NCBI GenBank assembly: GCA_019237595.1
Contig: JAFAGU010000135.1
Coordinates: forward strand, 1-13,757
Source: Betaproteobacteria bacterium
GTDB taxonomy: Bacteria; Pseudomonadota; Gammaproteobacteria; Burkholderiales; SG8-39
Length of the DNA: 13,757 nt
Reading direction: 5' to 3'
The translations under genes were made by a program, and so were the position numbers. Shown piece after piece: positions 1-7,044 of this stretch. Each line of letters begins with the position of its first letter. The first letter of the stretch is position 1. The notes below the pieces were generated by a model. It did not search any database and was not told the origin of the DNA. It saw only the letters and a list, made by a program, of their open reading frames with translations.

Positions 1-1031
1 TGAAGCAGCCCGTGGGCGTGTGCGCGCTCATCACGCCGTGGAACTTTCCGAACGCGATGATCACCCGCAAGGCGGGTCCCGCGCTCGCGGCCGGCTGCAC
101 GGTAGTCCTGAAGCCCGCCGAACAGACACCGCTCTCCGCGCTTGCTATGGCGGAGCTCGCCGAACGCGCCGGCATCCCGAAGGGCGTGCTGAACATCGTG
201 ACCGGCGACGCGCCGGCGATCGGCGCCGAGCTGACGTCCAATCCCAAGGTACGCAAGCTCTCCTTCACTGGCTCGACAGAGGTCGGCCGCATCCTCATGC
301 GGCAGTCTGCGGACACGATCAAGAAGCTTTCGCTCGAGCTCGGCGGCAACGCGCCCTTCATCGTCTTCGACGACGCGGACCTCGACGCCGCGGTGGAAGG
401 CGCGATCGCGTCCAAGTACCGCAACGCGGGCCAGACGTGCGTGTGCGCGAACCGCATCTACGTGCAGGAGGGCGTCTACGACGCCTTCGCGGCGAAGCTC
501 GCTGAAAAGGTGAAGGGCTTCAAGGTCGGCGCGGGCAACGAGCCGGGCGTGGTGATCGGACCGCTCATCGACGAGCAGGGCCTCCAGAAAGTCGAGCGCC
601 ATGTCGCCGATGCATTGTCGAAGGGCGCAAAGGTAAAGCTCGGCGGGAAAAAGCATGCCAAGGGAGGGCTCTTCTTCGAGCCGACGGTGATCACCGATGT
701 GACGCCGGACATGGTGGTCTCCTACGAGGAGACCTTCGGGCCGGTCGCGCCGCTCATCCGGTTCAGGAGCGAGGACGAAGCGGTGAAGCTCGCGAACCAT
801 TCCGAGTTCGGGCTCGCTGGCTATTTCTACAGCCGCGACATCGGCCGCATCTGGCGCGTGGCGGAGAAGATGGAGGTCGGGATCGTTGGGGTGAACGCCG
901 GCATCATCTCCACGGAGGTCGCGCCCTTCGGCGGCGTGAAGCAGTCCGGGCTCGGCCGCGAAGGGTCGAGGTACGGGCTCGAGGAGTTCATGGAGATCAA
1001 GTACGTGCTCGTGGGCGGGCTCGACCGCTAG
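1..1031 (+). CDS. gabD: Succinate-semialdehyde dehydrogenase (NADP+), 5'-truncated by window edge
   Basis: This enzyme oxidises succinate semialdehyde to succinate with NAD(P)+, the last step of the GABA shunt, in the cytoplasm. The reading frame is open from base 3 to the TAG at 1029-1031. It begins within the family at the KQPVGV segment, so by comparison with the roughly 480-residue E. coli GabD about 140 N-terminal residues lie outside the window. Visible hallmarks are the ITPWNFP cofactor-binding segment, KPAEQTP, FTGSTEVG, the general-base Glu in LELGG (codon 336-338), and the catalytic Cys in GQTCVCAN (codon 438-440). The C-terminus ends EIKYVLVGGLDR, typical of GabD. The NAGQTCVCAN and GIISTEVAPFGGVKQSGLGREG segments fit GabD rather than other aldehyde dehydrogenases. 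The next gene starts on the base after the stop, so the two are probably co-transcribed. Assignment to GabD is by family resemblance; substrate specificity is inferred. Confidence 0.95.
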   Translation, partial: KQPVGVCALITPWNFPNAMITRKAGPALAAGCTVVLKPAEQTPLSALAMAELAERAGIPKGVLNIVTGDAPAIGAELTSNPKVRKLSFTGSTEVGRILMRQSADTIKKLSLELGGNAPFIVFDDADLDAAVEGAIASKYRNAGQTCVCANRIYVQEGVYDAFAAKLAEKVKGFKVGAGNEPGVVIGPLIDEQGLQKVERHVADALSKGAKVKLGGKKHAKGGLFFEPTVITDVTPDMVVSYEETFGPVAPLIRFRSEDEAVKLANHSEFGLAGYFYSRDIGRIWRVAEKMEVGIVGVNAGIISTEVAPFGGVKQSGLGREGSRYGLEEFMEIKYVLVGGLDR

Positions 1032-2018
1032 ATGAAGGGCGAAGAGTTCAAGGACGATTTCCGCAAGGCCCTGCCTGCGGAGCTCGTCCGCGAGCTCGCG
1101 CAGCGCTCGGCCTGGCGCGCCACCGCGGCGATCGCTGCCGATGTCGCGGTTCTAGTCCTTGCCGTTTCCCTTGGGCTCGCGTTCTGGCCCAACCCGCTGG
1201 TGCTTGTCTTCTGTATCGTCGTCACTGGCAGCCGCCAGCACGCCCTCTTCGTCATCGCGCACGACGCGGCGCACTACCTGCTGTATGCGAACCGGAGGGC
1301 CAACGACATCGTGGGTCGGCTCTGCGCCACGGTACAGGGCCTGTCCATGTGCACCTATCGCGTCATCCACCGCCTGCACCACAACAACCTTTATGGCGAG
1401 CTCGATCCCGACACCGCGCTCCACGGCGGTTACCCAAGGGGGTTTGGGTATTTGATCCGGAAATTAGCCAAAGACCTGAGCGGACTGACGGCCTGGAAGA
1501 CCTACGCCTACTTCCTAGGCGGCGCGCCGGCGCTTAATACGGAGACGAACGTCGCGGTCCGGCCGCTGGATGACACGTCTGCCAAATTGAAGGAAGAAGC
1601 GCGCAAGGATCGCAACGCGGTGATCGTTTTTCATGTCGCCGCCCTCGCCTTCTTCGCGTACACGGGCTATCTCGTCCAGTACCTCGTGCTCTGGATCCTC
1701 CCGCTCGTCACGGTCGTCCAGGCGCTCCTGCGCCTGCGCGCGATCGCTGAGCACGGCGCGACGACCGACTTCTCGTCGCCGCTCACGGCGGCGCGCACGA
1801 ACGTCGCGCCGCGCTGGCTCGAGTGGCTCCTTTTCCCGCACCACGTGAACTACCACATCGAGCACCACCTCCACGCCTCGGTGCCCCACTACTACCTGCC
1901 TAGGCTGCACCGCGAAATGATGGCGCGTGGAGTGCTCGAAGGCGCGGAGGTCACGCCCTTCGCGCTCACCTTGAAGAAGATCTTCGCGGAAAGAAAAGCG
2001 GCGACTACCGCCGCTTGA
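1032..2018 (+). CDS. Membrane fatty-acid desaturase family protein
   Basis: This 328-residue integral membrane di-iron oxygenase of the fatty-acid desaturase/hydroxylase superfamily has unknown substrate. All three histidine clusters are present in the expected order: HDAAH (77-81), HRLHH (113-117) and HIEHH (275-279), with an additional HH at 270-271 and HLHASVPHYYLP just after. Hydrophobic segments around residues 34-66 and 196-232 flank the motifs, as expected for a protein with its iron site on the cytoplasmic face. The ATG follows the gabD stop directly and has no good Shine-Dalgarno, which suggests translational coupling. The 3' end overlaps the convergent acetyltransferase gene by 14 bp. 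A patch at 1431-1475 uses codons that are rare in this GC-rich context (AGG, GGG, TTG, TTA) and contains a small hairpin. The protein could act on acyl lipids, sphingoid-like lipids or carotenoids; the sequence does not decide, and pairing with gabD gives no obvious pathway. Confidence 0.88.
   Translation: MKGEEFKDDFRKALPAELVRELAQRSAWRATAAIAADVAVLVLAVSLGLAFWPNPLVLVFCIVVTGSRQHALFVIAHDAAHYLLYANRRANDIVGRLCATVQGLSMCTYRVIHRLHHNNLYGELDPDTALHGGYPRGFGYLIRKLAKDLSGLTAWKTYAYFLGGAPALNTETNVAVRPLDDTSAKLKEEARKDRNAVIVFHVAALAFFAYTGYLVQYLVLWILPLVTVVQALLRLRAIAEHGATTDFSSPLTAARTNVAPRWLEWLLFPHHVNYHIEHHLHASVPHYYLPRLHREMMARGVLEGAEVTPFALTLKKIFAERKAATTAA
1431..1450 (+). repeat. Intragenic inverted repeat (hairpin) followed by TTT
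   Basis: TACCCAA (1431-1437) and TTGGGTA (1444-1450) are exact reverse complements around a 6-base GGGGGT loop, followed by TTT at 1451-1453. It lies inside the desaturase gene, right after the second histidine box. The form resembles a weak terminator or pause site, but the stem is short and the T-run too brief for confident terminator function. It may be chance. Confidence 0.4.
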
Positions 2019-2463
2019 TCTTCAATCGCATGGGCTTCATCGGCGAGCCCACGAAGCCGAGCCTGCGATAGAGCGCTTGCGCCTGCTCGTTCTGCATGTC
2101 GGTGAGGAGCGTGAGCCGCAGCACCCCTTCGGCGCGCGCCTGCTCGATCACGTACTCGAGGAGCCGGGCGCCGATGCCCTGCTTCCGGTAGTCGGAGCGA
2201 ACCACCAGGTCCTCGAATAGCGCCGCCCTGCCACCCTCGGCGGTGCTGACGGTGAAGAGCAGGCTCGCCATCGCCACCACCTTGGAACCGTCGCGGGCGA
2301 CGAAGAGACGTCCGAGCTTCGGGTCGGCGAAGATCATCTTGAGCGCCGCGTCCTGCTTGGAGGCGTCGGGCGTGAACTCGGCTTCCTGCTCGAAGAGGTG
2401 GCCGAGGAGCTCCACCATCTGCGGCAGGTCCTTCGCGACGGCGGGCTCGAACTTGATCGCCAC
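2005..2463 (-). CDS. GNAT-family N-acetyltransferase
   Basis: This 152-residue single-domain protein should transfer an acetyl group from acetyl-CoA to an amine. The acceptor is unknown. The acetyl-CoA pyrophosphate loop is seen as RKQGIG (residues 93-98) after the beta-4 strand LFEDLVV (82-88). It is followed by the helix ARLLEYVIEQA and a C-terminal NEQAQALYRRLGF motif, which is the characteristic GNAT end. The start is GTG at 2463, chosen because AGGGG lies about 8 bases upstream and the N-terminal strand AIKFEPAVAKDLPQM fits the fold. It begins 11 bp after the ychF stop, so it is probably the last cistron of the long minus-strand cluster. Its 3' end overlaps the desaturase gene tail to tail by 14 bp, leaving no room for a separate terminator. 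Its function in the translation-related neighbourhood is unknown; it could modify a small molecule or a protein. Confidence 0.88.
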   Translation of the reverse strand: MAIKFEPAVAKDLPQMVELLGHLFEQEAEFTPDASKQDAALKMIFADPKLGRLFVARDGSKVVAMASLLFTVSTAEGGRAALFEDLVVRSDYRKQGIGARLLEYVIEQARAEGVLRLTLLTDMQNEQAQALYRRLGFVGSPMKPMRLKIKRR

Positions 2464-2474
2464 GGGCGTTTCCC

Positions 2475-3557
2475 CTAGACGTTGAACCGGAAGTGGATGA
2501 CGTCGCCGTCGCGCACGGCGTAGTCCTTGCCTTCGAGGCGCAGCTTTCCCGCTTCCTTGGCGCCCTGCTCGCCCTTGAAGGCCACGAAGTCGTCGTAGGA
2601 AGCCACCTCGGCTCGGATGAAGCCGCGCTCAAAATCGGTGTGGATCACGCCGGCCGCCTGCGGGGCCGTGGCCCCGGCGCGCACGGTCCACGCCCGCACT
2701 TCCTTGGGCCCCGCCGTGAAGTAGGTCTGCAGCCCGAGGAGGCCGTAGGCCGCGCGGATGACGCGGTTGAGGCCGGGCTCGTCCATTCCCATGTCGGCGA
2801 GGAAGACCTTCTTGTCCTCGTCCGAGAGGTCCGCGATCTGCGCCTCGATCGCCGCGCTGATGGGAACGACCGGCGCGTTTTCCTTCTTCGCGAAAGACGT
2901 CACTTTCTCGAGAAGCGCCTGCGAGCCTTTCTCCGCCACGTTGGCGACGTACATCGTCGGCTTCATGGTGAGGAGAAAGAGCGGACGCAGCACGGCCTGC
3001 TCCTCTTTCGAGAGGTCGGCAGTCCGCGCCGGCCTGCCGGCATCCAGCACCGTGCGCACCTTCTCCAGGGCCGACACGAGCCGCTGGGCTTCCTTGTCGC
3101 CGCCGGTCTGCGCGAGCTTCGCGTGCTTCGAGATCTGCTTCTCGACTGCATCGAGGTCCGCCAGCGCAAGCTCGGTGTTGATCGTCTCGATGTCCGAGAC
3201 CGGGTCCACCCTGCCCGCGACGTGCACGACATTGGGGTCCTCGAAGCAACGCACGACGTGAGCGATGGCGTCGGTCTCGCGGATGTTGGCGAGGAACTTG
3301 TTGCCCAGGCCCTCGCCCTTCGACGCGCCGGCCACCAGGCCCGCGATGTCGACGAACTCGACGACCGCCGGAATGACCTTCTGCGGGCGCTCGATTCCGG
3401 CGATGACGTCCAGGCGCCGATCGGGGACCGGGACGATGCCGACGTTCGGCTCGATCGTGCAGAAGGGATAGTTCTCCGCCGCGATCCCGGCCTTCGTGAG
3501 CGCATTGAAGAGCGTCGACTTGCCGACGTTCGGCAGCCCGACGATGCCGCACTTCAC
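2475..3557 (-). CDS. ychF: Redox-regulated ATPase YchF (Obg-family P-loop protein)
   Basis: This 360-residue cytosolic P-loop NTPase of the Obg family prefers ATP to GTP and associates with ribosomes and stress responses (family knowledge). The sequence shows the G1 loop GLPNVGKS (7-14), the G3 region DIAGLVAGASKGEGLGN (70-86), and the atypical G4 NVAE (206-209) in place of NKxD. That G4 change is the recognised reason for ATP preference. A C-terminal TGS-like domain spans about 277-360, including LQTYFTAGPKEVRAW and the end DGDVIHFRFNV. Length matches E. coli YchF (363). The start is GTG at 3557, one base after the pth stop, with GGGAAG upstream inside the pth end. The pth-ychF pairing is conserved in many proteobacteria and fits a role in translation quality control. 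Confidence 0.97.
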   Translation of the reverse strand: MKCGIVGLPNVGKSTLFNALTKAGIAAENYPFCTIEPNVGIVPVPDRRLDVIAGIERPQKVIPAVVEFVDIAGLVAGASKGEGLGNKFLANIRETDAIAHVVRCFEDPNVVHVAGRVDPVSDIETINTELALADLDAVEKQISKHAKLAQTGGDKEAQRLVSALEKVRTVLDAGRPARTADLSKEEQAVLRPLFLLTMKPTMYVANVAEKGSQALLEKVTSFAKKENAPVVPISAAIEAQIADLSDEDKKVFLADMGMDEPGLNRVIRAAYGLLGLQTYFTAGPKEVRAWTVRAGATAPQAAGVIHTDFERGFIRAEVASYDDFVAFKGEQGAKEAGKLRLEGKDYAVRDGDVIHFRFNV

Positions 3558-3558
3558 G

Positions 3559-4314
3559 CTATTTCTTCCCGAAGAGCGATTTCAGGAGCCCCGGCTTCGC
3601 CTGCGCGGGGGCTTCCTGCCTGGACGCTTGCTTCGGCGGTTCGTTTTTCGCCTCGTCCTTCTTCGCCACGGGCTTCGCCTCAGCCTTCGGCTTCGCTTCA
3701 GTCTTCGGCTTTTCTTCCGCCTTGGGGGCCTCGACCTTCTTCGGCTTGGGCTCGGAGGAGTGAAGCTTCTGGATCGCGCCCTGCATGTCGCCCGAGAGGC
3801 AGAGCGGCAGGATTTCGAGCGCCCGTCCTAGCGCCTCGTCGATTGCGACCTTGTCCTCCTGCGAAGGCTTGTGCAGCACGTAGTCCGCGACTGCATCCTT
3901 GTCGCCGGGATGGCCGATGCCGATGCGAAGGCGCCAGTAGTCGTGGGAGGCGACGCGTTGCGAGATGTCCCGCAAGCCGTTGTGCCCGGCGATCCCGCCG
4001 CCCTGCTTGATGCGCGCGACTCCGGGGGCGAAGTCGAGCTCATCGTGGGCGACCAGGATCTCCTCCGGTTTGATCTTGAAGAACCCGGCGAGCATCTGCA
4101 CCGCGCGGCCGCTTGCGTTCATGAAGCTCTGCGGCAGCAAAAGCCACGCGCCCGAGCCCTCGAGCCGGGCGACGAGCGCCTGGTACTTCGCGTCCTTGCG
4201 GAAATGCACGCCGCTCGCCTGGGCGAAGCGCTCCACCAGCCAGAAGCCGGCGTTGTGGCGCGTGCGCTCGTACTCCTTGCCCGGGTTCCCCAGGCCGACG
4301 ACGAGGCGGATCAC
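3559..4314 (-). CDS. pth: Peptidyl-tRNA hydrolase with long lysine-rich C-terminal extension
   Basis: This enzyme hydrolyses the ester bond of peptidyl-tRNAs released from stalled ribosomes and recycles the tRNA. The catalytic core is intact: GLGNPGKEY with Asn10, catalytic His20 in TRHNAG, Asn66 in SFMNASG, Asp94 in HDELDF and Asn112 in AGHNGLRDI. The core ends near residue 187. The rest (about 188-251) is a low-complexity Lys/Ala/Pro/Glu-rich linker ending in the amphipathic-looking GLLKSLFGKK. The protein is 251 residues against about 194 in E. coli. The start is GTG at 4314, and its GTGA overlaps the rplY stop by 4 bp, which implies coupling. The order rplY-pth-ychF is typical of betaproteobacteria. 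The extension's role is unknown; a disordered tether with a terminal docking or membrane-binding motif is an inference. Confidence 0.97.
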   Translation of the reverse strand: MIRLVVGLGNPGKEYERTRHNAGFWLVERFAQASGVHFRKDAKYQALVARLEGSGAWLLLPQSFMNASGRAVQMLAGFFKIKPEEILVAHDELDFAPGVARIKQGGGIAGHNGLRDISQRVASHDYWRLRIGIGHPGDKDAVADYVLHKPSQEDKVAIDEALGRALEILPLCLSGDMQGAIQKLHSSEPKPKKVEAPKAEEKPKTEAKPKAEAKPVAKKDEAKNEPPKQASRQEAPAQAKPGLLKSLFGKK

Positions 4315-5057
4315 TTCTTGTCTTTTTTCTCGCCCTTGTCGGCGGCCGCGGCACCCTTGTCGGCGGCCTTGTCGGCCGGCTTCTCGCCGCCCTTCGCGTC
4401 GGCGGCAGCTTCGCCTTCCTTGGCGGGAGCCGCCTGCTCCGTCGTCGGGACGTCGGCTGCAGCCACGGCAGGCGTCTCTTCCTCGGCCACGAGAGCCGGG
4501 ATGACCACCGTGGCGACCACCGGGTTCTCGTCCTTGTGGATCGCCAGCTCGACCCCCTTGGGAAGCTTGAGCTCGCGCACGTGCATCGAGTGGCCGACGG
4601 TCAGGTTGGAAAGATCCACCTCGACGAACTCCGGCAGGTCGTCGGGCAGGCAGACGATGTCGAGCTCGTTGATGACGTGGTTCACGACGCCGCCCTGCTC
4701 TTTCACGCCCGGGGATTTCTCCGCGTTAGCAAAGTGCAGGGGCACCTTCATGTGGATCTTCTTGTCCTTCGAGACCCGCTGGAAATCGACGTGCTGCACC
4801 TGCAGCTTGTAGGGGTGCATGTTCACGGCGCGCAGCAGCACCTGCTGCTTCTCCCCCCCGAGGTCGAGCGTCAGGATCGAGGCGTGGAAGCGCTCGTTCT
4901 TGAGGTTGAAGAAGAGCTCCTTGTGGTCGAGCTCGATGTTCACCGCGCCGGCGCTGCCGCCGTACACGATGCCGGGCACCCTGCCCGTGCGGCGGAGACG
5001 GCGGCTCGCACCCGTCCCATGCGCCTCGCGCTTGCGCGCCTGAATCTCGATTGCCAT
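4311..5057 (-). CDS. rplY: 50S ribosomal protein L25/general stress protein CTC
   Basis: This 5S rRNA-binding protein of the large subunit is of the long two-domain CTC/TL5 type. Residues 1-95 form the L25 domain (starting MAIEIQARKREAHGTG, with RVPGIVYGG). Residues about 96-190 form the C-terminal beta domain containing VNHVINELDIVCLPDDLPEF and the HSMHVRELKLPKGV segment. Residues about 190-248 form an Ala/Lys/Glu/Asp tail built from repeated ADKG/AADK units encoded by degenerate DNA repeats at about 4320-4380. The start ATG at 5057 has GGAG nine bases upstream. Sixty-four bp separate it from prs, and that gap contains a GC hairpin. The 3' end overlaps pth by 4 bp. E. coli L25 is only 94 residues, so the long form and tail are normal for this lineage, although the tail length varies. 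Confidence 0.97.
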   Translation of the reverse strand: MAIEIQARKREAHGTGASRRLRRTGRVPGIVYGGSAGAVNIELDHKELFFNLKNERFHASILTLDLGGEKQQVLLRAVNMHPYKLQVQHVDFQRVSKDKKIHMKVPLHFANAEKSPGVKEQGGVVNHVINELDIVCLPDDLPEFVEVDLSNLTVGHSMHVRELKLPKGVELAIHKDENPVVATVVIPALVAEEETPAVAAADVPTTEQAAPAKEGEAAADAKGGEKPADKAADKGAAAADKGEKKDKK

Positions 5058-5079
5058 TTTTCGTTGCTCCTGGAGTTGG

Positions 5080-5108
5080 CCGGCGCCACCGCGACCAGTG
5101 CGCGCCGG
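5080..5108 (-). promoter_or_regulatory. GC hairpin in the prs-rplY intergenic leader
   Basis: CCGGCGC (5080-5086) and GCGCCGG (5102-5108) pair perfectly around a 15-base loop, in the 64-bp gap between the prs stop and the rplY start. On the transcribed strand it sits just upstream of the rplY GGAG site. There is no T-run, so it is not a classical terminator. It could modulate rplY translation, stabilise a processed end, or be incidental in GC-rich DNA. Confidence 0.4.
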
Positions 5109-5121
5109 GGTTGAAAAGCCC

Positions 5122-6102
5122 TTATTCGATAAAGAGGGAAGAGACCGATTCCTCGGTGTAGATGCGCAGGATCGTCTCCGCGAGCAGCCCGGCGACGGAA
5201 AGCTGCCGGATCTTGCGGCACGAGCGCGCGTCCTCGTGCAGCGGAATGGTATCGGTGACGACGAGCTCGTCCATCTCGGAGGCGGCGATGCGCTTCACCG
5301 CCTCGCCCGAAAGGACCGCATGGGTGCAATAGGCGACGACCTTCTTCGCGCCTTCCTTCTTCAGGACTTCGGCCGCCTTCACCAGCGTGCCGGCCGTATC
5401 GACCATGTCGTCCATGATGACGCAGGTGCGGCCTTGCACCTCGCCGATCACGTTCATTACCTCGGCGACGTTCGCCTTCGGACGGCGCTTGTCGATGATG
5501 GCGAGATCGGATTCCAGCCGCTTCGCGAGCGCGCGCGCTCGGACCACGCCGCCGACGTCGGGGGAGACCACGATCAGGTTCTCGTAGCGCTGCTTCCAGA
5601 CGTCGCCCAGCAGCACCGGCGCGGCGTAGATGTTGTCCACCGGCAGGTCGAAGAAGCCCTGGATCTGGTCGGCGTGCAGGTCCATGGTCAGGACGCGCGC
5701 CACGCCAACCGAAGTGAGCATGTTGGCGACGACCTTGGCACTGATCGCCACTCTCGCGGAGCGGGGGCGGCGGTCCTGGCGCGCGTAGCCGAAGTAGGGA
5801 ATCGCCGCCGTGACGCGCGCCGCTGAGGAGCGCTTCAGGGCGTCGATCATCACGAGCAGCTCCATGAGGTTGTCGTTCGTCGGCGCGCAGGTGGACTGGA
5901 GCACGAACACGTCCTTGCCACGCACGTTCTCGAGCAGCTCGACCATGACCTCGCCGTCGGAGAACTTGCCCACGATCGCGCGGCCGATGGCGAGCCCCAG
6001 GTGCTTGGCCACCTCCTGCGCGAGCCTCGGGTTCGCGTTGCCGGTGAACACCATGAGGCGGTCGAGCGGCGCGCCCTTGCCCATGTGGTTCAGCGTGTTC
6101 AT
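5122..6102 (-). CDS. prs: Ribose-phosphate pyrophosphokinase (PRPP synthetase)
   Basis: This enzyme makes phosphoribosyl pyrophosphate from ribose 5-phosphate and ATP for purine, pyrimidine, His, Trp and NAD synthesis. Class I landmarks are all present: FTGNANP at the N-terminus, FSDGEV (47-52), STCAPTNDNLMEL, the flexible-loop FGYARQDRR (104-112), DLHADQIQGFFD (141-152), the catalytic KRRP (205-208), and the PRPP-binding VIMDDMVDTAGT (228-239). The protein is 326 residues against 315 in E. coli, the difference being an N-terminal leader. The start at 6102 is chosen because a weak GAG lies six bases upstream; Met7 (6084) or Met17 (6054) are alternatives, since the conserved sequence starts at MVFTGN. 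It begins 18 bp after the 3' end of tRNA-Gln, so tRNA processing would create the 5' end of the prs message. Confidence 0.97.
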   Translation of the reverse strand: MNTLNHMGKGAPLDRLMVFTGNANPRLAQEVAKHLGLAIGRAIVGKFSDGEVMVELLENVRGKDVFVLQSTCAPTNDNLMELLVMIDALKRSSAARVTAAIPYFGYARQDRRPRSARVAISAKVVANMLTSVGVARVLTMDLHADQIQGFFDLPVDNIYAAPVLLGDVWKQRYENLIVVSPDVGGVVRARALAKRLESDLAIIDKRRPKANVAEVMNVIGEVQGRTCVIMDDMVDTAGTLVKAAEVLKKEGAKKVVAYCTHAVLSGEAVKRIAASEMDELVVTDTIPLHEDARSCRKIRQLSVAGLLAETILRIYTEESVSSLFIE

Positions 6103-6120
6103 GTCGCGCTCATGCAGTAA

Positions 6121-6197
6121 TGGCTGGGGAGGAAGGATTCGAACCCTCGAATGCCGGAATCAAAATCCGGTGCCTTAACCAGCTTGGCGACTCCCCA
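6121..6197 (-). tRNA. tRNA-Gln (anticodon TTG, reads CAA)
   Basis: A complete 77-nt cloverleaf is encoded. The acceptor stem TGGGGAG pairs with CTCCCCA, followed by discriminator G and an encoded CCA (6121-6123). The D-arm contains AAGCTGGTTAAGG. The anticodon stem CCGGA/TCCGG encloses the loop TTTTGAT with anticodon TTG. The T-arm contains GGTTCGAATCC. It closely resembles E. coli tRNA-Gln. It lies 9 bp after the ispE stop and 18 bp before the prs start on the same strand, so it is probably excised from the ispE-prs polycistronic RNA. Confidence 0.98.
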
Positions 6198-6206
6198 GTT
6201 GTGGCT

Positions 6207-7013
6207 TCAACATTCTTCAAGGAGCGGGTGGCGATCGAGCCCTTTCGCCACGAACCCGCCCATCCCCCCGGGCAGCTGGTCATACACCGCGAGCGCCTCC
6301 GCCTCGGAGCCGAATTCGGCGAAGACGCAGGCACCGGATCCCGTCATGCGCGCCTGCGGCGAGCGAGCCCGCAGCCACTCGAGATGCCGTGCGACTTCGG
6401 GATAGCGTGCGCTCACGACCGGCTCGAGATCGTTGCGACCCTGTCCCGAGAAAAAGGGCGGTATTTTGAGTCGTTTCGTATCTCGTGTCAACGCGCTCGA
6501 GGCGAAGACTTCCTTCGTCGAAACCGAAACTTGCGGCGTGAGAACGAGATACCAGGCCGGGGGCAAATCGAGGGGAAGCAGACGCTCGCCGACGCCCTCG
6601 CCGAGCGCGTTTTTGCCGTGGATAAAGAAGGGGACATCGGCGCCGATCGCGAGCCCGATCGTCGCGAGCTCCGCCGGATCGAGCCCGAGCTTCGCGAGCC
6701 TGTTGAGGGCTATCAGGACAGTTGCGGCGTCCGACGACCCGCCGCCCATTCCGCCGCCCACGGGGAGCTTCTTCTCGAGGGCGAGCTCGCAGCCGACCTT
6801 CAGCGCCCGCGCGGCCTTCACGCACAGGTTGTCCTCTCCGAAGGCTCCGGAGAAACGCACTTCACGATCGGGCCGCAAGGCGATTCCGACCCGGTCGCAG
6901 CAATCGACGAGGCGGAAGACCGTCTGCAGCTCGTGGTAGCCGTCGGCGCGGCGGCCCAGCACATGAAGAAAGAGGTTCAGCTTTCCCGGCGCCGGGTACC
7001 AGGTCATTTCCAT
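6207..7013 (-). CDS. ispE: 4-diphosphocytidyl-2-C-methyl-D-erythritol kinase
   Basis: This GHMP-family kinase phosphorylates CDP-methylerythritol at the 2-hydroxyl, the fourth step of the MEP pathway to isoprenoids, in the cytosol. The 268-residue protein shows PAPGKLNLFLHVLGRRADGYH with catalytic Lys11, the ATP-binding glycine loop PVGGGMGGGSSDAA (84-97), catalytic Asp126 in IGADVPFF, and the C-terminal MTGSGACVFAEF motif. The frame is open further upstream, but family alignment places the start at ATG 7013 (MEMTWYPAPGK). ATG 7007 (MTWYPAPGK) is equally plausible, and neither has a clear Shine-Dalgarno. It starts 31 bp after lolB and ends 9 bp before tRNA-Gln. lolB-ispE-tRNA-prs is a conserved betaproteobacterial arrangement. 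Confidence 0.96.
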   Translation of the reverse strand: MEMTWYPAPGKLNLFLHVLGRRADGYHELQTVFRLVDCCDRVGIALRPDREVRFSGAFGEDNLCVKAARALKVGCELALEKKLPVGGGMGGGSSDAATVLIALNRLAKLGLDPAELATIGLAIGADVPFFIHGKNALGEGVGERLLPLDLPPAWYLVLTPQVSVSTKEVFASSALTRDTKRLKIPPFFSGQGRNDLEPVVSARYPEVARHLEWLRARSPQARMTGSGACVFAEFGSEAEALAVYDQLPGGMGGFVAKGLDRHPLLEEC

Positions 7014-7044
7014 GCGGGGTCGCGAGGATCCGCGTTCGCCGTGG

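Noticed and set aside
1431..1453. Terminator inside the desaturase gene
   Set aside because: The stem is short with only three T residues, and the reading frame with intact His boxes continues through it.
2493..4010. 505-residue plus-strand open frame opposite ychF and pth
   Set aside because: Its composition (Arg/Asp/His/Val-rich) is the mirror of GC-rich codons; ychF and pth on the other strand have complete family motifs.
6121..6197. tRNA-Gln as an integration site for a mobile element
   Set aside because: There is no integrase, no direct repeat of the tRNA 3' end nearby, and conserved core genes lie on both sides.
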